Shown piece by piece: positions 33,383 through 49,850 of a stretch of 64,000 nucleotides of DNA. The notes beneath the pieces were generated by a model. The model did not search any database and was not told where the DNA came from. It was given only the letters and a program-made list of their open reading frames with translations. The position numbers and the translations under genes were made by a program. The DNA comes from Coccinella septempunctata (taxonomy: Eukaryota; Arthropoda; Insecta; Coleoptera; Coccinellidae), in assembly GCF_907165205.1 (NCBI RefSeq), contig NC_058191.1, positions 19,408,501 through 19,472,500 of the forward strand, given 5' to 3'. Positions within the stretch are counted from its first letter, which is position 1. Every line of letters starts with the position of its first letter.

Positions 33383-34030
33383 GGTTAGTTAAGTCTTTAT
33401 TTACATCTCATGAGAATAAACGTTGAGATATCGTCACAAACTCGATTATCTGCAAAATTACATCAAAAGTCAACGATTTGAAAATTTTTATAGTCGAATT
33501 TCAGTTAAGATTGTATCAATATTCTCTAAAAGCCCTTATTATAATTCGTTATTCAATCTTAATCTTACTCTATATCAGTATTATTATTTGGTAATGAAAA
33601 ATAGTAGGTAAAGCTAGGGTTTTTAGCGTATATGGAAAACTCGGTCAACCGTTTTCAACATCTCTTCACTTAATTTGATGAAAAATAGTAAGTTTGATCA
33701 ATATTGATATTATTGATAATAATTGATAAGAATGGAGGCTTTTAGAGTAATGGAAAACTCTGTCATATTGGAATACTTGTGGCGTTTTTTCACTCCTGAT
33801 GAGAGTCTTCAATTCTGTTATTTTTTTTTCGTGTTGAGTAATACTGAATAATGATTCTACTATGGCCTTAAATTTAGAGCCAGCTCGTCCAGCATGAAAG
33901 AAAATGACACTAAAAATAAAATACATACTGTGCGAGTTTGGCAAATCAAAAACGGTATGAGATTTTCTAAATTATTATTCTCTAAATGGTGGAAAATTTC
34001 ATATTCTGCAAAAAAAACAGGCTTCTTCAA
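33383..34030. other. Non-coding interval
   Basis: No gene recognised. AT-rich, with two loosely similar stretches (about 33,610-33,680 and 33,735-33,780, each with a GGAAAACTC-GTCA word). Confidence 0.35.
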
Positions 34031-34034
34031 GGTT

Positions 34035-34755
34035 GATTCGTGTTTGACTGAGGTAGGAAGAATCACTTCACGATGTGGGAGCGAGACCGATGATGACACT
34101 ATTATAAAATTCATTTAATATGTTTCATTTAGATAATAAGGTTTATAACAGATGTTCGAATTGTTTTCCTCAGCCGCAATGCAAGCTTGATATCTCCTAA
34201 GAGGGGTCTACACCGTTCTAGTGGTCAGTTAAAAAAAAAAAATGAATATCTCACGTCAGAAACTGCTAATTTATATGGGGTATTCATTATAATTCTATTC
34301 AATCAGTTCGTCACCTAGAAAATTCAGAAATTTTTTTATTCGTCAAACGGAAAATTTTTCAACTCAGATCTTTTCGATTGGCTAAATAAACCTTTACTTT
34401 CTCCGCTCCCAATAAAATAAATCTTGCAGATTTGAATCTGGTGAACGAGATAGTAACCAATCGCTAGAGTATACCTCATCAAGATACTTTCTAACTGCCA
34501 CTCGTGCAAGTTATGCCTGCTCAGGTAACCATATTTTTCCAATGTGGACTCATCTGTCTATAAATTTTTCTCTGCGAATCACGAATTTTCCTGATGCTGT
34601 TGTTCGACAAAAGCTACACTGGGTTGATGGTTCCGGGACAGCAAACATTTGTACTCGCGCGCGTACTCGAGTCTAATTTAATTGCGTCATTCTCAGTCTC
34701 GCCCCCACATCGTAAAATATTTCTTTCTGTTCAACTCAAACTACAATAAGCCCCA
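34035..34755 (-). mobile_element. Mariner-like relic with degraded inverted ends
   Basis: Left and right ends (about 34,043-34,115 and 34,675-34,750) are imperfect inverted repeats sharing ACGATGTGGG-GCGAGAC. On the minus strand two short pieces of a mariner-type DDE transposase survive: DEST followed by GYLSRHNLHEWQ (about 34,497-34,560) and DWLLSRSPDSNLQDLFYWER (about 34,400-34,475), the latter matching the SPDLTPLDFFLWG region around the last catalytic Asp. Most of the catalytic domain between them is deleted. Exact boundaries and the TA duplication could not be fixed. Confidence 0.6.
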
Positions 34756-34759
34756 AAGA

Positions 34760-36480
34760 AGGCCTTGGACACACAAGAATTATTTAATAACTAAGAAAAA
34801 TGTCTTGGAAACTATTTTTTGCAAAGAATCAAATCGTCCACTATTCAAGGAATGATCTAGTATTTTTTCAAGAAGAGTCAGATGGTCGATGAATCGATCT
34901 CCCGGTTACAGCTTGCCGTGGACATCTGGAACACCCTGTATATATAGTGCTTGCTTTATTATGACTATCATTTTTAACAAAAGCCGTCCAAAATTGAATA
35001 AACAACCCCTTCATGGTGGAAGCTATGCCAGAATTTGATTTCGTTGAATTTGCAGCCCTCGCAAAACTCTTTAGATACAATCAAACTTCAAATCACAAAA
35101 GCAACATGGATCCGAATAAGAAGAAGAAACCACATATAATACCTACCAACCGCACTAGCATTTGGAGATATCGATAATCGTTTGTGGAGGAAAACAGTTA
35201 AAACAGATAATTCAAAGAAAAACGCGAGCCTAGCAAACCTTCCCTGACATTCTGATCTACCAAAAATAAATTTTCAGTGTGAAATTTCTAAAGAGAAAAA
35301 AAGAGACCTCCAACAAATGCTCATATATCTCGGGAATGAATACTGCTCTCATGAAATCATGAGAATCTTCTCATTGTTCCAAGAAACGCAGGGAATAAGC
35401 AGTTGATGTTGATATCGCAGGTTGAGAATATGAATAACTATTCATGGTTATGTACAGGTTTCCCATTCGACTTTCAGAATTCAGTTTACTCGTTCTTCTC
35501 TTCTTTCTTATTATTCAGTATATTTTCTTATCGGACTGTTGACTGAGCATATTCTCGTTGTTTTAGTTAACATTGTTTCTCCAGGGACAGATGTCCCTGC
35601 AGTTGAAACAAATTTCCGATACTTCTTGTTGTGTTAATATTCATTACACAAATTTTGAGTATTAATTAAGTCAACAGTAGTTTGAATCGTGACAGCATAG
35701 TAAACATGGCACGCAAAATTGAAAAATAGTAAATTTTCTTGTGCAGATAAGAATATTCACAGGGTGCATGAATTTCTGGGTTCATGGGTTGAAGCTTGCA
35801 TAGTTATATTATATTGCCATCATAATGAAAAAATTGATCAGATACGTTTCGCTACATTGAATTCTCACTGAAATAACCTAATGTGATTTGGTTGACAACG
35901 AGAGGTTATAATTGTTTCGATTCAATTCCATATACAATTCGAGTATTTCAGACATCTCACTTGGTAGACAGTTGAATAGAGTAGAAATTGGAAAAAAACT
36001 GTCATCAGCAGTACCTACTAGCCACCAAATCTTCATAAACAAAAATGTGGGTTCATCAAGAGATCGAAATTAAAGTTATGCATAAGCGATCTTGAATAAA
36101 GAAAGTGTGAAATTTTTAGAGAGAACTGTATCGAAAGCATATGAAAATAAACAAAAAACAGCAGCGATATCGGCACCAGTGGTTCAAAATTAAATAAATG
36201 AACTCAGTAAGTATTCAAAATGATACATTTCAATATTCAACTCATAATACTGAAAAACAAGGAACCAAAGATAGAACTCACTCACTATCGAAACGAGATA
36301 GCTGTTGCGATATATCAAGATCTATAATTGAAAAACAAAACTGTATAAAATTTTGTCAGTATTTTCTCTGAGCATGCTAAGTAAAGGTATTTTCCACTAA
36401 ATCTTTCAGACGAAACAGTCAAATTCCATGAGATGGGTCTTTCCTCTGATTGAACAATCTTAAACTAGTTGTAGGAAACT
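34760..36480. other. Non-coding interval
   Basis: No gene recognised on either strand. One MITE-terminus-like word (ACACCCTGTATATA, about 34,931). Otherwise featureless AT-rich DNA. Confidence 0.35.
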
Positions 36481-36482
36481 AA

Positions 36483-36650
36483 CGGCCGTTTTCGATAAAA
36501 CTATTTATCCATCGTTTCACTTACTGACGATTAGTAACCATTGGTAACCATTCTAAAAAATATCTACAGATAGATCATAGAAACGCAATCAGATGTATTG
36601 TCTATCTTCAGTAGCTGAAACAATGGATATACGTTTGTTGAAAACGGCCG
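36483..36650. mobile_element. 168-bp MITE related to the Harbinger element
   Basis: Ends CGGCCGTTTTCGATAA and TTGAAAACGGCCG match the ends of the Harbinger copy at 17,078-20,344, and the inside has the same GATAGAT-type words. The flanks read TAA on the left and TTA on the right, so the 3-bp duplication is not exact. Likely a non-autonomous derivative mobilised by the same transposase. Confidence 0.75.
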
Positions 36651-36653
36651 TTA

Positions 36654-41199
<4,546 letters not shown>

Positions 41200-42042
41200 T
41201 ATTTGATTGTTTTGAATGAAAATCAAGCCTCGTTTTAAATGTCCGTTTTCCTGAGTTTTCCAGCCAGTTGAAGCAATGCAACGCCGTCTGGTGGAGATTT
41301 CAGTTTTAATATAGTTATTCCGTTTTATTTTGGAAATATTTTTCAGATCTTGAAAAATTCAATTCAAATTCCGTGAAATTGAAATTTCCATCAGTAATCC
41401 ACCGTTATAATCCAAAAAAAAAGAAAAAGTGTCTTTCTGCATTCGGCGTTGTTTTTCCGTCACAAAAACACACCGAATTCAGCATAAAAACAACGTGGAT
41501 TGCAGATAACGACAGTTTGTTTACCGATAAAGAGATAACCGCCACCGAGAATATTTTTTCTGGGGAGAATATTCGAGATTACCGAATTTTTGGATGCAAT
41601 TTTGATCACATGACCGTCCACATGTTGGAAAGTTGATAAATAGGGCCGCACCACCAGACGAACGTCATTCATGATTCTGTATTCTTTGGTCATTCATTAT
41701 TCAATGTTCGACGATTAATTCATTACTCATTATTCTTCGGCAGTAGTTAGTAGATTTCTGACTCCGCATTGATTGATTCTTATTTGATTCGATTCATTTC
41801 TGATTAACTTAATTTGATAGCCTTCCTATTAGAGTTTTTTCTTTTTATTTTTCTGTTCTCTAAGTGGTGGTGTGACCGTACCGGAACAAACTGTAAGTAT
41901 TTTCTTGATACTGCATACTTCGTGATTCAAAGTTGCATTCTTTTATTTGTTTAATTGTGTTAATCTCCGTTGTTAATCCCCCTGTTTAACGCAGACTGCT
42001 GTCGCCTGGTTCTCTGGTGAACCAGGGCAGGAATGGTTCCTC
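41200..42042. other. Non-coding region upstream of the gag relic
   Basis: An open frame at 41,373-41,636 shows no recognisable domain and I do not call it a gene. The stretch 41,895-42,032 is repeated at 43,185-43,320 (CATACTTCGTGATTCAAAGT, then GTTTAACGCAGA), so it is part of the repeat system around the gag relic, perhaps LTR or leader sequence. Confidence 0.4.
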
Positions 42043-43120
42043 TTGGATATGGAGGTTCCCAATTCACCTGGAGTGTCCCCGATCCAACCGGAGAGGGCTG
42101 AAATATCTCTGATTGATCTTGGAGATGGGATCAATCCTCCGACAGCTGCTGATGTCTCACATACTGGTACACCTGTAAGGAATAAAACCTTAGAACATGT
42201 TATGAACGAGACAAGGCGAACATGTACAGCGCTACTGCGGCAGTTACCGGCATTACCTGTCACACAGTCACAGGGCTCTGGGACGGTGTCACCCGAAGAT
42301 CCGACACCGAGAAGATGGATTAATTCTACCCGCAGAGTGTCTTTTCCACACTTACCTGCATCTTGTGTGAGCTCTGGCAGGACCATGACCAGAGAGAGAG
42401 TACCATTGGAGCCGGAACCTCGACCGTCACCGGTGCCAACCATTCCTATCCACAAATGGAATATTTCATTTGGTGGCACAGGTAGTGTGAGCGGCTTCAT
42501 CGAGGAGGTGGAGAGATTAGCCGAATCTCGTAAGGTGCCCCTAGAACAAGTGTTCGAGTCAGTTTATGAACTACTGCGGAAGGATGCCAGGGATTGGTTC
42601 ATCCCCAGGAGGGGTACATTCAGGAACTGGCAGGATTTCAAGGAACAACTGAAGGAAGCATTTTTACCGGTGAACTATGAGGAGAACCTGTTGGAAGAAA
42701 TAAAAAAGAGAACGCAGGGCCATAATGAAAAGCTGCTGATGTACGTCACTCGAATGCAGAATTTGTTCCAGAAGTTAACATACAGTATACCAACCAAAAC
42801 GGAACAAATCCGGATCATCAGGCAGAGGCTGTTACCGACATTACAGTTGCACGGAAGGTATTCACAGGCAAAGTTGATTCATCTTATCTGCTGTCAAAGA
42901 TGGCCCTGAATGTTCCTAGACTGACTGCAAGGTCAAGAACTACGTTCTACATTATTATTACAACAGGCCTTAGTATTCCAGGAGACTAACACCTACGATG
43001 AGCTCCTGCGAAACGGAAAGGTTTTCGAGTTAGTACAGTGGCAAATGAGCCAGTACACCAGGCCACCGTCGAAACCAGTAGTGGTACCACGATCGATCGA
43101 CAATCTATCGACAGCTTATC
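42043..43120 (+). pseudogene. LTR retrotransposon gag (Gypsy type), broken
   Basis: Starts MDMEVPNSPGVSPIQPERAE at 42,043. After a Pro/Ser/Thr-rich N-terminus the capsid-like retrotransposon gag domain is clear: IHKWNISFGGTGSVSGFIEE, VYELLRKDARDWFIPRRGTF, NWQDFKEQLKEAFLPVNYEE and LMYVTRMQNLFQKL. The frame breaks near 42,850 and a further piece (TYDELLRNGKVFELVQWQMS) is readable in another frame at about 42,990-43,060. No zinc knuckle, protease or pol follows, so it is an isolated gag fragment. Confidence 0.75.
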
Positions 43121-43184
43121 GATGTCGAATTCGATAAGGCGTTGTCGGCAATCTAATTACACAAGGCACTTTTCGTATTAATAA

Positions 43185-43610
43185 GATGTTCATTTCTTGA
43201 TACCGCATACTTCGTGATTCAAAGTTGCATTCTTTTATTAGTTTAATTGTGTCAATCCCTGTTGTTAATCCCCCTGTTTAACGCAGATTTCTGTCGCCTG
43301 GTTCTCTGGTGAACCAAGACCAATCGACAGAAGTCTCGAAGTTCCACTGGTAAGCTTGGCGTGTACACCCAAGGTTGCCACGGAAAGACCACAGTAACCT
43401 ATCCCGTTCTACCCCTGTTGTGTTCCGTTTAGATTTCCCGTTTACCGCAGACTTCTGTCGCCTGACTCTTTGGTGACGGAAACCAATCGGCAGAAGTCTC
43501 GAAGTTTTTCTGCTGGTAATGCTTGGCGTGTACACCCAAGGTTGCCACGGAGAGACCACGATAAACTGCCCCGTTATTCTGTAAATTGTTGCATTGTGTT
43601 TCACCTGCAT
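43185..43610. repeat. Repeated segments around the gag relic, 165-bp period
   Basis: A unit beginning GTTTA(A/C)CGCAGA and containing CTTCTGTCGCCTG, AGAAGTCTCGAAG and GGCGTGTACACCCAAGGTTG occurs at about 43,275-43,439 and 43,440-43,605. Its first third also occurs at 41,984-42,032, ahead of the gag. The copies are diverged. Most likely leader or LTR sequence duplicated within one element. Confidence 0.75.
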
Positions 43611-43649
43611 CAACCCCGTCCCGTTTATTGAATAGTTTCAATTCTGATT

Positions 43650-44165
43650 GGCCTGTACACTGAAAATCACTGAAAGTGCTCGGATCAAACGCATTGCTAA
43701 ATTAACCGATTACAGAGACTTGGATCTTTCTGAGATACCCGGTTACTGTAAATTTTGTATAAACCCCGTACATCCTTTATCGTCTCAGAAGGAATCAAAG
43801 TGACGGCTATTGATTATTTTCTTTCTTTAATACATGATATTTTGACTGAATATGATTAATTTGAATGTTCCTTAATTCTTTGATTTCACTGTGTTATTTT
43901 GAATTACTGACCGCCGTGAGAATTTAATTGTTTTATTTCTGTTTTCCTCATTTCGAACTTGGTCATCAGCTGTATATATTGCTTGACTTGGAAAAAACTG
44001 TATGGTTCACTGTGATTTAGATTATTGTAATAAATTCGGTTTTAAAGTACTTGTTATCGCTTCCACCTTAGATAACCCCGAACTCTGTCTCCGACTAGTA
44101 GGTACCTGGGTGGGTTTTCTATTCCTCCCTATTGAAAGAATAGCTGGCGCTCAATATTTTCATTG
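43650..44165 (+). repeat. Possible LTR remnant with primer-binding-like end
   Basis: Near the end it has AATAAA (about 44,030) and TAGCTGGCGCTCAAT at 44,144-44,158; TGGCGC is the usual start of a lysine-tRNA primer site in many insect LTR elements. No matching second LTR was found. Tentative. Confidence 0.35.
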
Positions 44166-44457
44166 TATCTAATTAAAAAAAAATATGTCCTAATTTAAAG
44201 AACATGAATAAAAATTATATATGATGGATATTTGTTTCATTACAACTTACCTCAATGTGACTATCAATTTTTCTGCAGGATTTATTGAGTCATTTGCATA
44301 GAAATTAGTGTTTGTCACTTTCAAACGGTGTTCAATCTTATTTAAGATGTAATTAAAAGTTGAAACAGACATTCTTGTATATTATGAAATTTTGTTTCAT
44401 TCAGGATCAAACTATTATATAATATAGAAAACTCTCCATACTGCTTCCTTTGTTGTA
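44166..44457. other. Non-coding interval
   Basis: AT-rich, nothing recognised. Confidence 0.3.
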
Positions 44458-45183
44458 CAGGGTGGGTAAATTTCGATGTTTTAGTGGTCATTTTTGCCCA
44501 CCTTCTTTTGTTTTCGAGTTATAAGCGAAAATTGGAAAAATGGCGATTTCGAAATAAATTTATATCTCCGCTAATACTGATGATAGAGCTCTGAAATGAA
44601 AACATTATACAGGCACTTTTTCAAGTAGAATCCAGTGGCGTGCTTGCCTTTTCAGCAGGTCTTTTAATTACGAAGCTATGACCCAAAATTATGTTTTTTG
44701 AATAGGAACACTAGATTTCTGTGCAATTTTTTAAAACCTTATTTTTTTCTTTTCCTAAAATATATAACATCATATGGTTTCTATCAATATAAATAATAGA
44801 AAATGCTCAAAAACTTATTTTCTCAATAATTCTATGGTTTCTACTTTTGATGAGAATAGAAAAATGTAGCATCTTATGATTACCACAGTCTCCTTCTATT
44901 CGTTCTTTCATTTCTATGCTTCATAGTCAATTCCTCCAAAATTCAAATTTTGTGGAAATTGGTAAAACGCATAGAAGGAATGACATTGCCGAAAGGAGAC
45001 TGCTCTTGTTATGGGATGTTCTATTTTTCTGTGTTCGTCAAAAGTTGAAACCATACAAATATTGAGAAAATAGGTATTTGACCATTTTCTATTATTTATA
45101 TTGATACAAACCATATGATGTTATATATTTTCGAAATCAGTGAAAATTAAGATTTAAAAAATTTGCATAGAAATCTAGTGTTA
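44458..45183. mobile_element. Foldback element and MITE-like flank
   Basis: A long inverted repeat: the region from about 44,708 (AACACTAGATTTCT) to 44,905 is mirrored from about 44,990 to 45,183, with arms near 190 bp (shared word ATATATAACATCATATGGTTT). To its left lies a TACAGGGTGGGTAAATTTCG sequence (44,458 on), a terminus common in insect MITEs, without a right-hand partner. No ORF. Confidence 0.7.
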
Positions 45184-45646
45184 TTATTATTATTATTAAC
45201 CATACAATTAGAGTTGAGGTAAATACCTATAAACTCAAATAAGCTTACATATAAAAAAAAATTCAACGTACACTTCCCCAAAATAAAGATAAACTAGTGA
45301 ATGAATATAAAAAAAAATATATATCGAATCATTTCAAATGTGAGTAACACACACAGGACACAAAAATTCGGCACCAACACAGCGAACATTTCTTAACCAT
45401 TAAAGTTGTCTCAGTCTGTCTAGTCCATTTTTGAAGCTATTGGTGGTAGAGCTATTGACCACGGAACTGGGAAGTCTATTCCAGGATGAGAACACTCTGT
45501 TGGGTAGGAACATCTGCCTTGGAATGGTCCGGAAATTCTCCTTCCTCAATTTAAAATCGTGACCTCGAAGATTATTGATGTTTTTACAGAATATGGCTTC
45601 CACCTGAGGACCATTGTATTCAGTTCTTGAACTCTTTTGTTCCATC
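45184..45646 (-). pseudogene. CR1-like element, 3' end with (TAA)n tail
   Basis: On the minus strand it reads RTEYNGPQVEAIFCKNINNL, RGHDFKLRKENFRTIPRQMF, NRVFSSWNRLPSSVVNSSTT and NSFKNGLDRLRQL then stop at 45,400: the conserved C-terminus of a CR1/Jockey-superfamily RT protein. The 3' UTR ends ACCTCAACTCTAATTGTATGG followed by (TAA)n. The same family ends at 22,160-22,180. It is joined at 45,646 directly to Jockey ORF2 sequence in the same orientation and nearly the same frame. Confidence 0.8.
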
Positions 45647-46681
45647 TGCTTGTTCTTAGATCTAGGGCATTCTTCAGAACTTGGCTATGGCGGATCAGGT
45701 TCCTTCTATTCAGATCATTTTTATTCATCCGATATATTCTTCTGAGTCTTCGATTTTCTCGTATAAGATCCTTTTACTTCTTTAGGCGTATCGCCATGCG
45801 GATGACTTGGTGCTGGTCTCTTCACTTTTCTCGTGCTTTCTTCGTAAGCTTTCAATATAATCTCTTCCAGTTTATCAACCGCCCATTCCAGATCCTCTGG
45901 AGTGCTTATTGTTGGAATTTCTGTTAATTCCGATTGTATTAAATGGCAGTATTTAACCCAATTGGTATATTCTCTTATTTCCATCGGTTTTTCCCTTGGT
46001 TCTCCTCCAATTGTCAATTCCACGGGATTGTGGTTTGAGGTTCCATCTTCCAAAGTTTCAATCGAGAATTCTTGAGTTATATTCTTCAATATCGCGATAT
46101 CTATTACATCTGGCATGCCTATACCAAAAGCAAGATATGTCGGTAACATGGCATTTTGTTTTTCGGCGAAATCCTTGAAATTTTTGCCATTTCTGCTGTT
46201 CCATAATGCGGATTTACAGTTGAAATCTCCGATGCAGATTTTCGGGTTTGTTCCTTCCAACATGTTGTTTATCTCCTCTTCCAATGAATTGCTTGGTGGT
46301 CGCTTATATGCCGAGGTAATTTCGACTCTTTGACGATTTAATCCGGCAACAATAGTCACTGTTTCTGTTTCTCCTTGTGTTTCGTCGGATCTACTTTTTA
46401 AGTAGTGTTTCAGATCTGTTCTCACAAATATTACTACTACTCCTCCGGTGTTTGTAATTCTGTCACATCTATACGTTTCGTTATTCATGGAATTCAGTCG
46501 TCTGTTTATTCTTGTTTCCTGTAAGGCTATAATATCAGGTTGTTGATGAACTATTCTCATTCCTTCCATCAGGTTGTCTCTCTGATATTATTTCTTCTAT
46601 CTCGGCTTTCCGAGTGTTGATTCCGTTTATGTTCCACGAGATTATCTTGAGGGATTTCTTCCTAATATCCGTAAGGTCCAT
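45647..46681 (-). pseudogene. Jockey-like ORF2, endonuclease part, copy B
   Basis: Starts at ATG 46,681, which overlaps the ORF1 stop (TAATG). The first 35 codons match copy A (MDLTDIRKKS, ISWNINGINT); then an insertion with a duplicated CAACCTGAT word near 46,560-46,590 shifts the frame. The rest is open from 46,569 to 45,721: IIALQETRINRRLN, ITSAYKRPPSN, ICIGDFNCKSALWNS, DVIDIAIL and NHNPVELTIG, i.e. all main APE endonuclease motifs. The linker to RT continues to LKNALDLRTSRWNKRV and then switches to the CR1-like 3' end, so this copy has no RT of its own. Confidence 0.85.
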
Positions 46682-46809
46682 TAATTCAGTTTACTAAATA
46701 ACGCTTGGAGTTTTTTCTCCATTTCCCTCTCAATTTTCAACATTATCTTGTTGAAAATTTTTTCCGTGAAGATATCTAAATCATCGGCTGATTCAGATAT
46801 CTTTTTCTT
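46681..46809 (-). pseudogene. Jockey-like ORF1, last 40 codons, copy B
   Basis: C-terminal end of ORF1 (KKKISESADDLDIF, EREMEKKLQALFSKLN, then TAA), cut off from the rest of ORF1 at 49,940 by the Penelope-like insertion. The end of the protein is a charged helix. Stop codon overlaps the ORF2 ATG. Confidence 0.8.
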
Positions 46810-46945
46810 GATTGTGGAGTTTTGCCGACTTAGATAGGTAACTTGAAACTTTATTTGGGTTCTTGGTAAAGGGGGCCATTTGATAGATACAGAGAGCACA
46901 GAGCACTGAGTTGACACAACACTCCTTCTTCAATTTCAAGAAGTG

Positions 46946-47253
46946 GTATCTAATTTAATGAGCTACTGGGGGTAGTTTTTTATCTAAGACCAGGAGGTAG
47001 CTATATATATTACTTAGGCTATATTATTACTTTGGCGTCGCACGCAATTCAATTTGATCATTCGTTCGATTTCGGCAAAATTCTAGATTATTGCAACAAC
47101 TATCAAAAAAGAATCTTCATAGAAATGTGCTACATCAATGAAGACACTAATTCTATCAACAGGCGACCGGACATACAAGGCCTAAGTAATATATATAGCT
47201 ACCTCCTGGTCTTAGATAAAAAGATACTCCCAGTAGCTCATTAAATAAGATAC
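46946..47253 (+). pseudogene. PLE C-terminal coding piece between 73-bp inverted repeats
   Basis: Inverted repeats 46,946-47,018 and 47,181-47,253 flank a plus-strand reading frame (about 47,032-47,244) with HAIQFDHSFDFGKILDYCNN, then YQKRIFIEMCYIN and NSINRRPDIQGLSNIYSYLL. This is the segment that normally follows the GIY-YIG core in PLE proteins. The coding piece runs into the right repeat. Confidence 0.7.
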
Positions 47254-47950
47254 TGTAATAAATCGGAATGAGAAATTCGAATTAATTTGGAACCTTCATA
47301 CATTGTTGCAGCCGTGCTGCAGAGGCGATTTTTAGTTGGAAATACGATACTTTGAGGCGCTTGAGATCAGACGTTATTAAGTCGTGGGAATTTAAATAAT
47401 AACCAGTTCAATAAGAGTTGAAAGAGTTAGTGTCGCTCAGTCAGAATTGATAGGCAGATATCGATACCCTACGTTTTCAGAGAGCAACCGGCGATCGGAG
47501 GCCTATGTAATTGATTCCAATATCCGGTGATAGGGACTTCGGAACAAGCGAAAATGGTTAGTCATGTAGATTAAGAAAGATTTATTAGTCTGGAGACCCT
47601 GAGAGGAAAACAGTTCTCAGAATTCGAAGTAGCCGAAATTTTCTTGTAACCACCGAGCTTGGGAACGCTGATTTTTCAACTCAGCAAGAATGATCGTCCA
47701 ATGATTTCGATTTTGGGACGTTTTGGTACCAACCATAGCGTGGGAGAGGAAGACCGGGGAAAAAGTACCACGGAAAAAAGTTAGTCAGGCGGTCCGGGGA
47801 CGTGATCAGAAAAATATCGAAAATATACCCCTTCGAGTCGGTACGGATAAGTAGAGGAATTATAAGTCTTTTGTAGAGTCAGTCATTAAAGAAAGAGAAA
47901 AGGGACTTATAATAGTAGAGTATCCATAAAGTATGGGACGGTGAACAATG
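47254..47950. other. Non-coding part of PLE 3
   Basis: No frame recognised. Slightly more GC-rich than surroundings; may be PLE leader sequence. Confidence 0.35.
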
Positions 47951-49090
47951 AATAAATAAACAAAAAGGTCTATATTTTCAATCCCATAAAAACTCTCCAC
48001 TTCTTTGTGTGTAACCGGTTTCGTCATGAAACGACATCATCAGACACAACACTGAAAAGAATAGACAAATATCAGACATGCACAACAATCAAAAACATCA
48101 GCTTCCTAACCTACAGTACAATATTTCGTCAAAGAAACAATTTTTCTCAAAAAAGTCTCTAACCATAAGGTTTCCAAAAATGTGTTCTCCCAGAAAAGAG
48201 AATTCAACACTGGTACAAAAAAATACTGACATCGGACAATGACACTTGACATTCGGTCCCGCTCTATGATTATTTTTCTTTTTCTAGACCAACATTATGT
48301 CTACCTCACACAACTGTCAAACTAGAGGCGCCCTCTGTCGGTCTCCGCTCACATCCACTAAAGCAGTGCACAAATTCGGTGCCTCAATTGAGAGTTGGGC
48401 ATTAAGTATCTTATCTGGGCAGGATCTACAATGCTTAATTATCTCAAGGTATTCCAAATTATTAAGGACTCCAACCCTTCTCTCCCTATGTAATATGTAA
48501 CCTTCTTCGAGATCTACCGGATGTCCTGTCTCCAAGATGTGTTTAGCAAACAATGACTCTGTGTTATTCTGTCTAATGCACCTGTGGTGTTCTTTAAGCA
48601 TTGTAGATCCTGCCCAGATAAGATACTTAATGCCCAACTCTCAATTGAGGCACCGAATTTGTGCACTGCTTCAGTGGATGTGAGCGGAGACCGATAGAGG
48701 GCGCCTCCAGTTTGACAGTTGTGTGAGGTAGACATAATGTTGGTCTAGAAAAAGAAAAATAATCATAGAGCGGGACCGAATGTCAAGTGTCATTGTCCGA
48801 TGTCAGTATTTTTTTTGTACCATCGTTGAATTCTCTTTTCTGGGAGAACACATTTTTGGAAACCTTATGGTTAGAGACTTTTTTGAGAAAAATTGTTTCT
48901 TTGACGAAATATTGTACTGTAGGTTAGGAAGCTGATGTTTTTGATTGTTGTGCATGTCTGATATTTGTCTATTCTTTTCAGTGTTGTGTCTGATGATGTC
49001 GTTTCATGACGAAACCGGTTACACACAAAGAAGTGAAGAGTTTTTATGGGATTGAAAATATAGACCTTTGTTCCTTTTTGTTTATTTATT
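47951..49090. mobile_element. Penelope-like element 4, inverted repeat form, nested in PLE 3
   Basis: Arms 47,951-48,437 and 48,595-49,090 are inverted copies (about 490 bp) around a 157-bp centre. Each arm has TGATGATGTCGTTTCATGACG next to AACCGGTTACACAC, a PLE terminal box. In the centre, on the minus strand, the frame TESLFAKHILETGHPVDLEE, RRVGVLNNLEYLEIIKH is the post-GIY-YIG tail of a PLE protein. A short direct repeat AATGAATA flanks it loosely (47,946 and 49,105), too weak to be sure of. Confidence 0.75.
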
Positions 49091-49850
49091 TAAAAGGCAC
49101 TTAGAATGAATAGGTTTTCACGAAGAGAAAAGTATAGGTAGATCACGGAATAGAATCGGTAGACTCGGTCGGCTCATAAATTTGGAAAAGTTGCGTATAA
49201 AGAAAAGTCCAGTCCTTTGTTTTTGTTGATTTTGTTCAAGTAGAAACGGAATATCGGGAAATAGGTAGTTGAAGAGAACGGAAATAATTTGGAGCTAAAG
49301 TCAGTTTTATCGGGAATCAGTAAAGTAGTAATCGAGGAGTGATCGTTGATTTTCGATTTGTAATAAGACCAGATATAAAATTGTGTTGAAATTTTGGATA
49401 GCGAAAAACGTTTGCGACGGAAAAGTGCGGGAAGTTCGGTTAAGTGTAAAGAATTCGCCGATTTGTGCGGGTAAAGTCTGGTGTCGAAAAATTTTTCATC
49501 GGCAGCGTCATACAAATAGCAGTCGCATAAAAGGTAGAAAGTTCCAATTTTTATTTGTCCAGAGTCCTGAATGCTCCTCTAAAATTCATTGATTGAGTAT
49601 TGATTAACATTGCGCGCTAAGCTGAGAAGGTGAATTTTAATCCAAGATTTTTGGTTACGAAAATATGTTTCATTGTTTTGCACTCATTTGCATAGGTTTA
49701 AGAAATTGAAGATTTTTTTTTGTTGGTCGTCTTCGACCGAGTATGTATTTGTAGAGAAGTTCTAATTTGATTTTTCAGCCTTTCTGTTTGATGTATTTGT
49801 TCTTTTTATGGTATATTTCAGCGTCCTGATGAAGAAGCCAAAATAGCTTT
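49091..49850. other. Non-coding part of PLE 3
   Basis: No supported coding sequence. Probably continuation of the PLE 3 body interrupted by PLE 4. Confidence 0.35.

Noticed and set aside
36480..36653. Assigning TA (mariner) duplication to the CGGCCG elements
   Set aside because: The larger copy has exact TAA on both sides and Harbinger-type genes; TA fits only the short copy, so PIF/Harbinger was preferred.
41373..41636. 87-codon open frame
   Set aside because: No recognisable motif, low-complexity Lys run, AT-rich context; likely chance.
47941..49115. AATGAATA as target duplication of PLE 4
   Set aside because: Eight bases in AT-rich DNA and separated from the right arm by 14 bp; could be chance.
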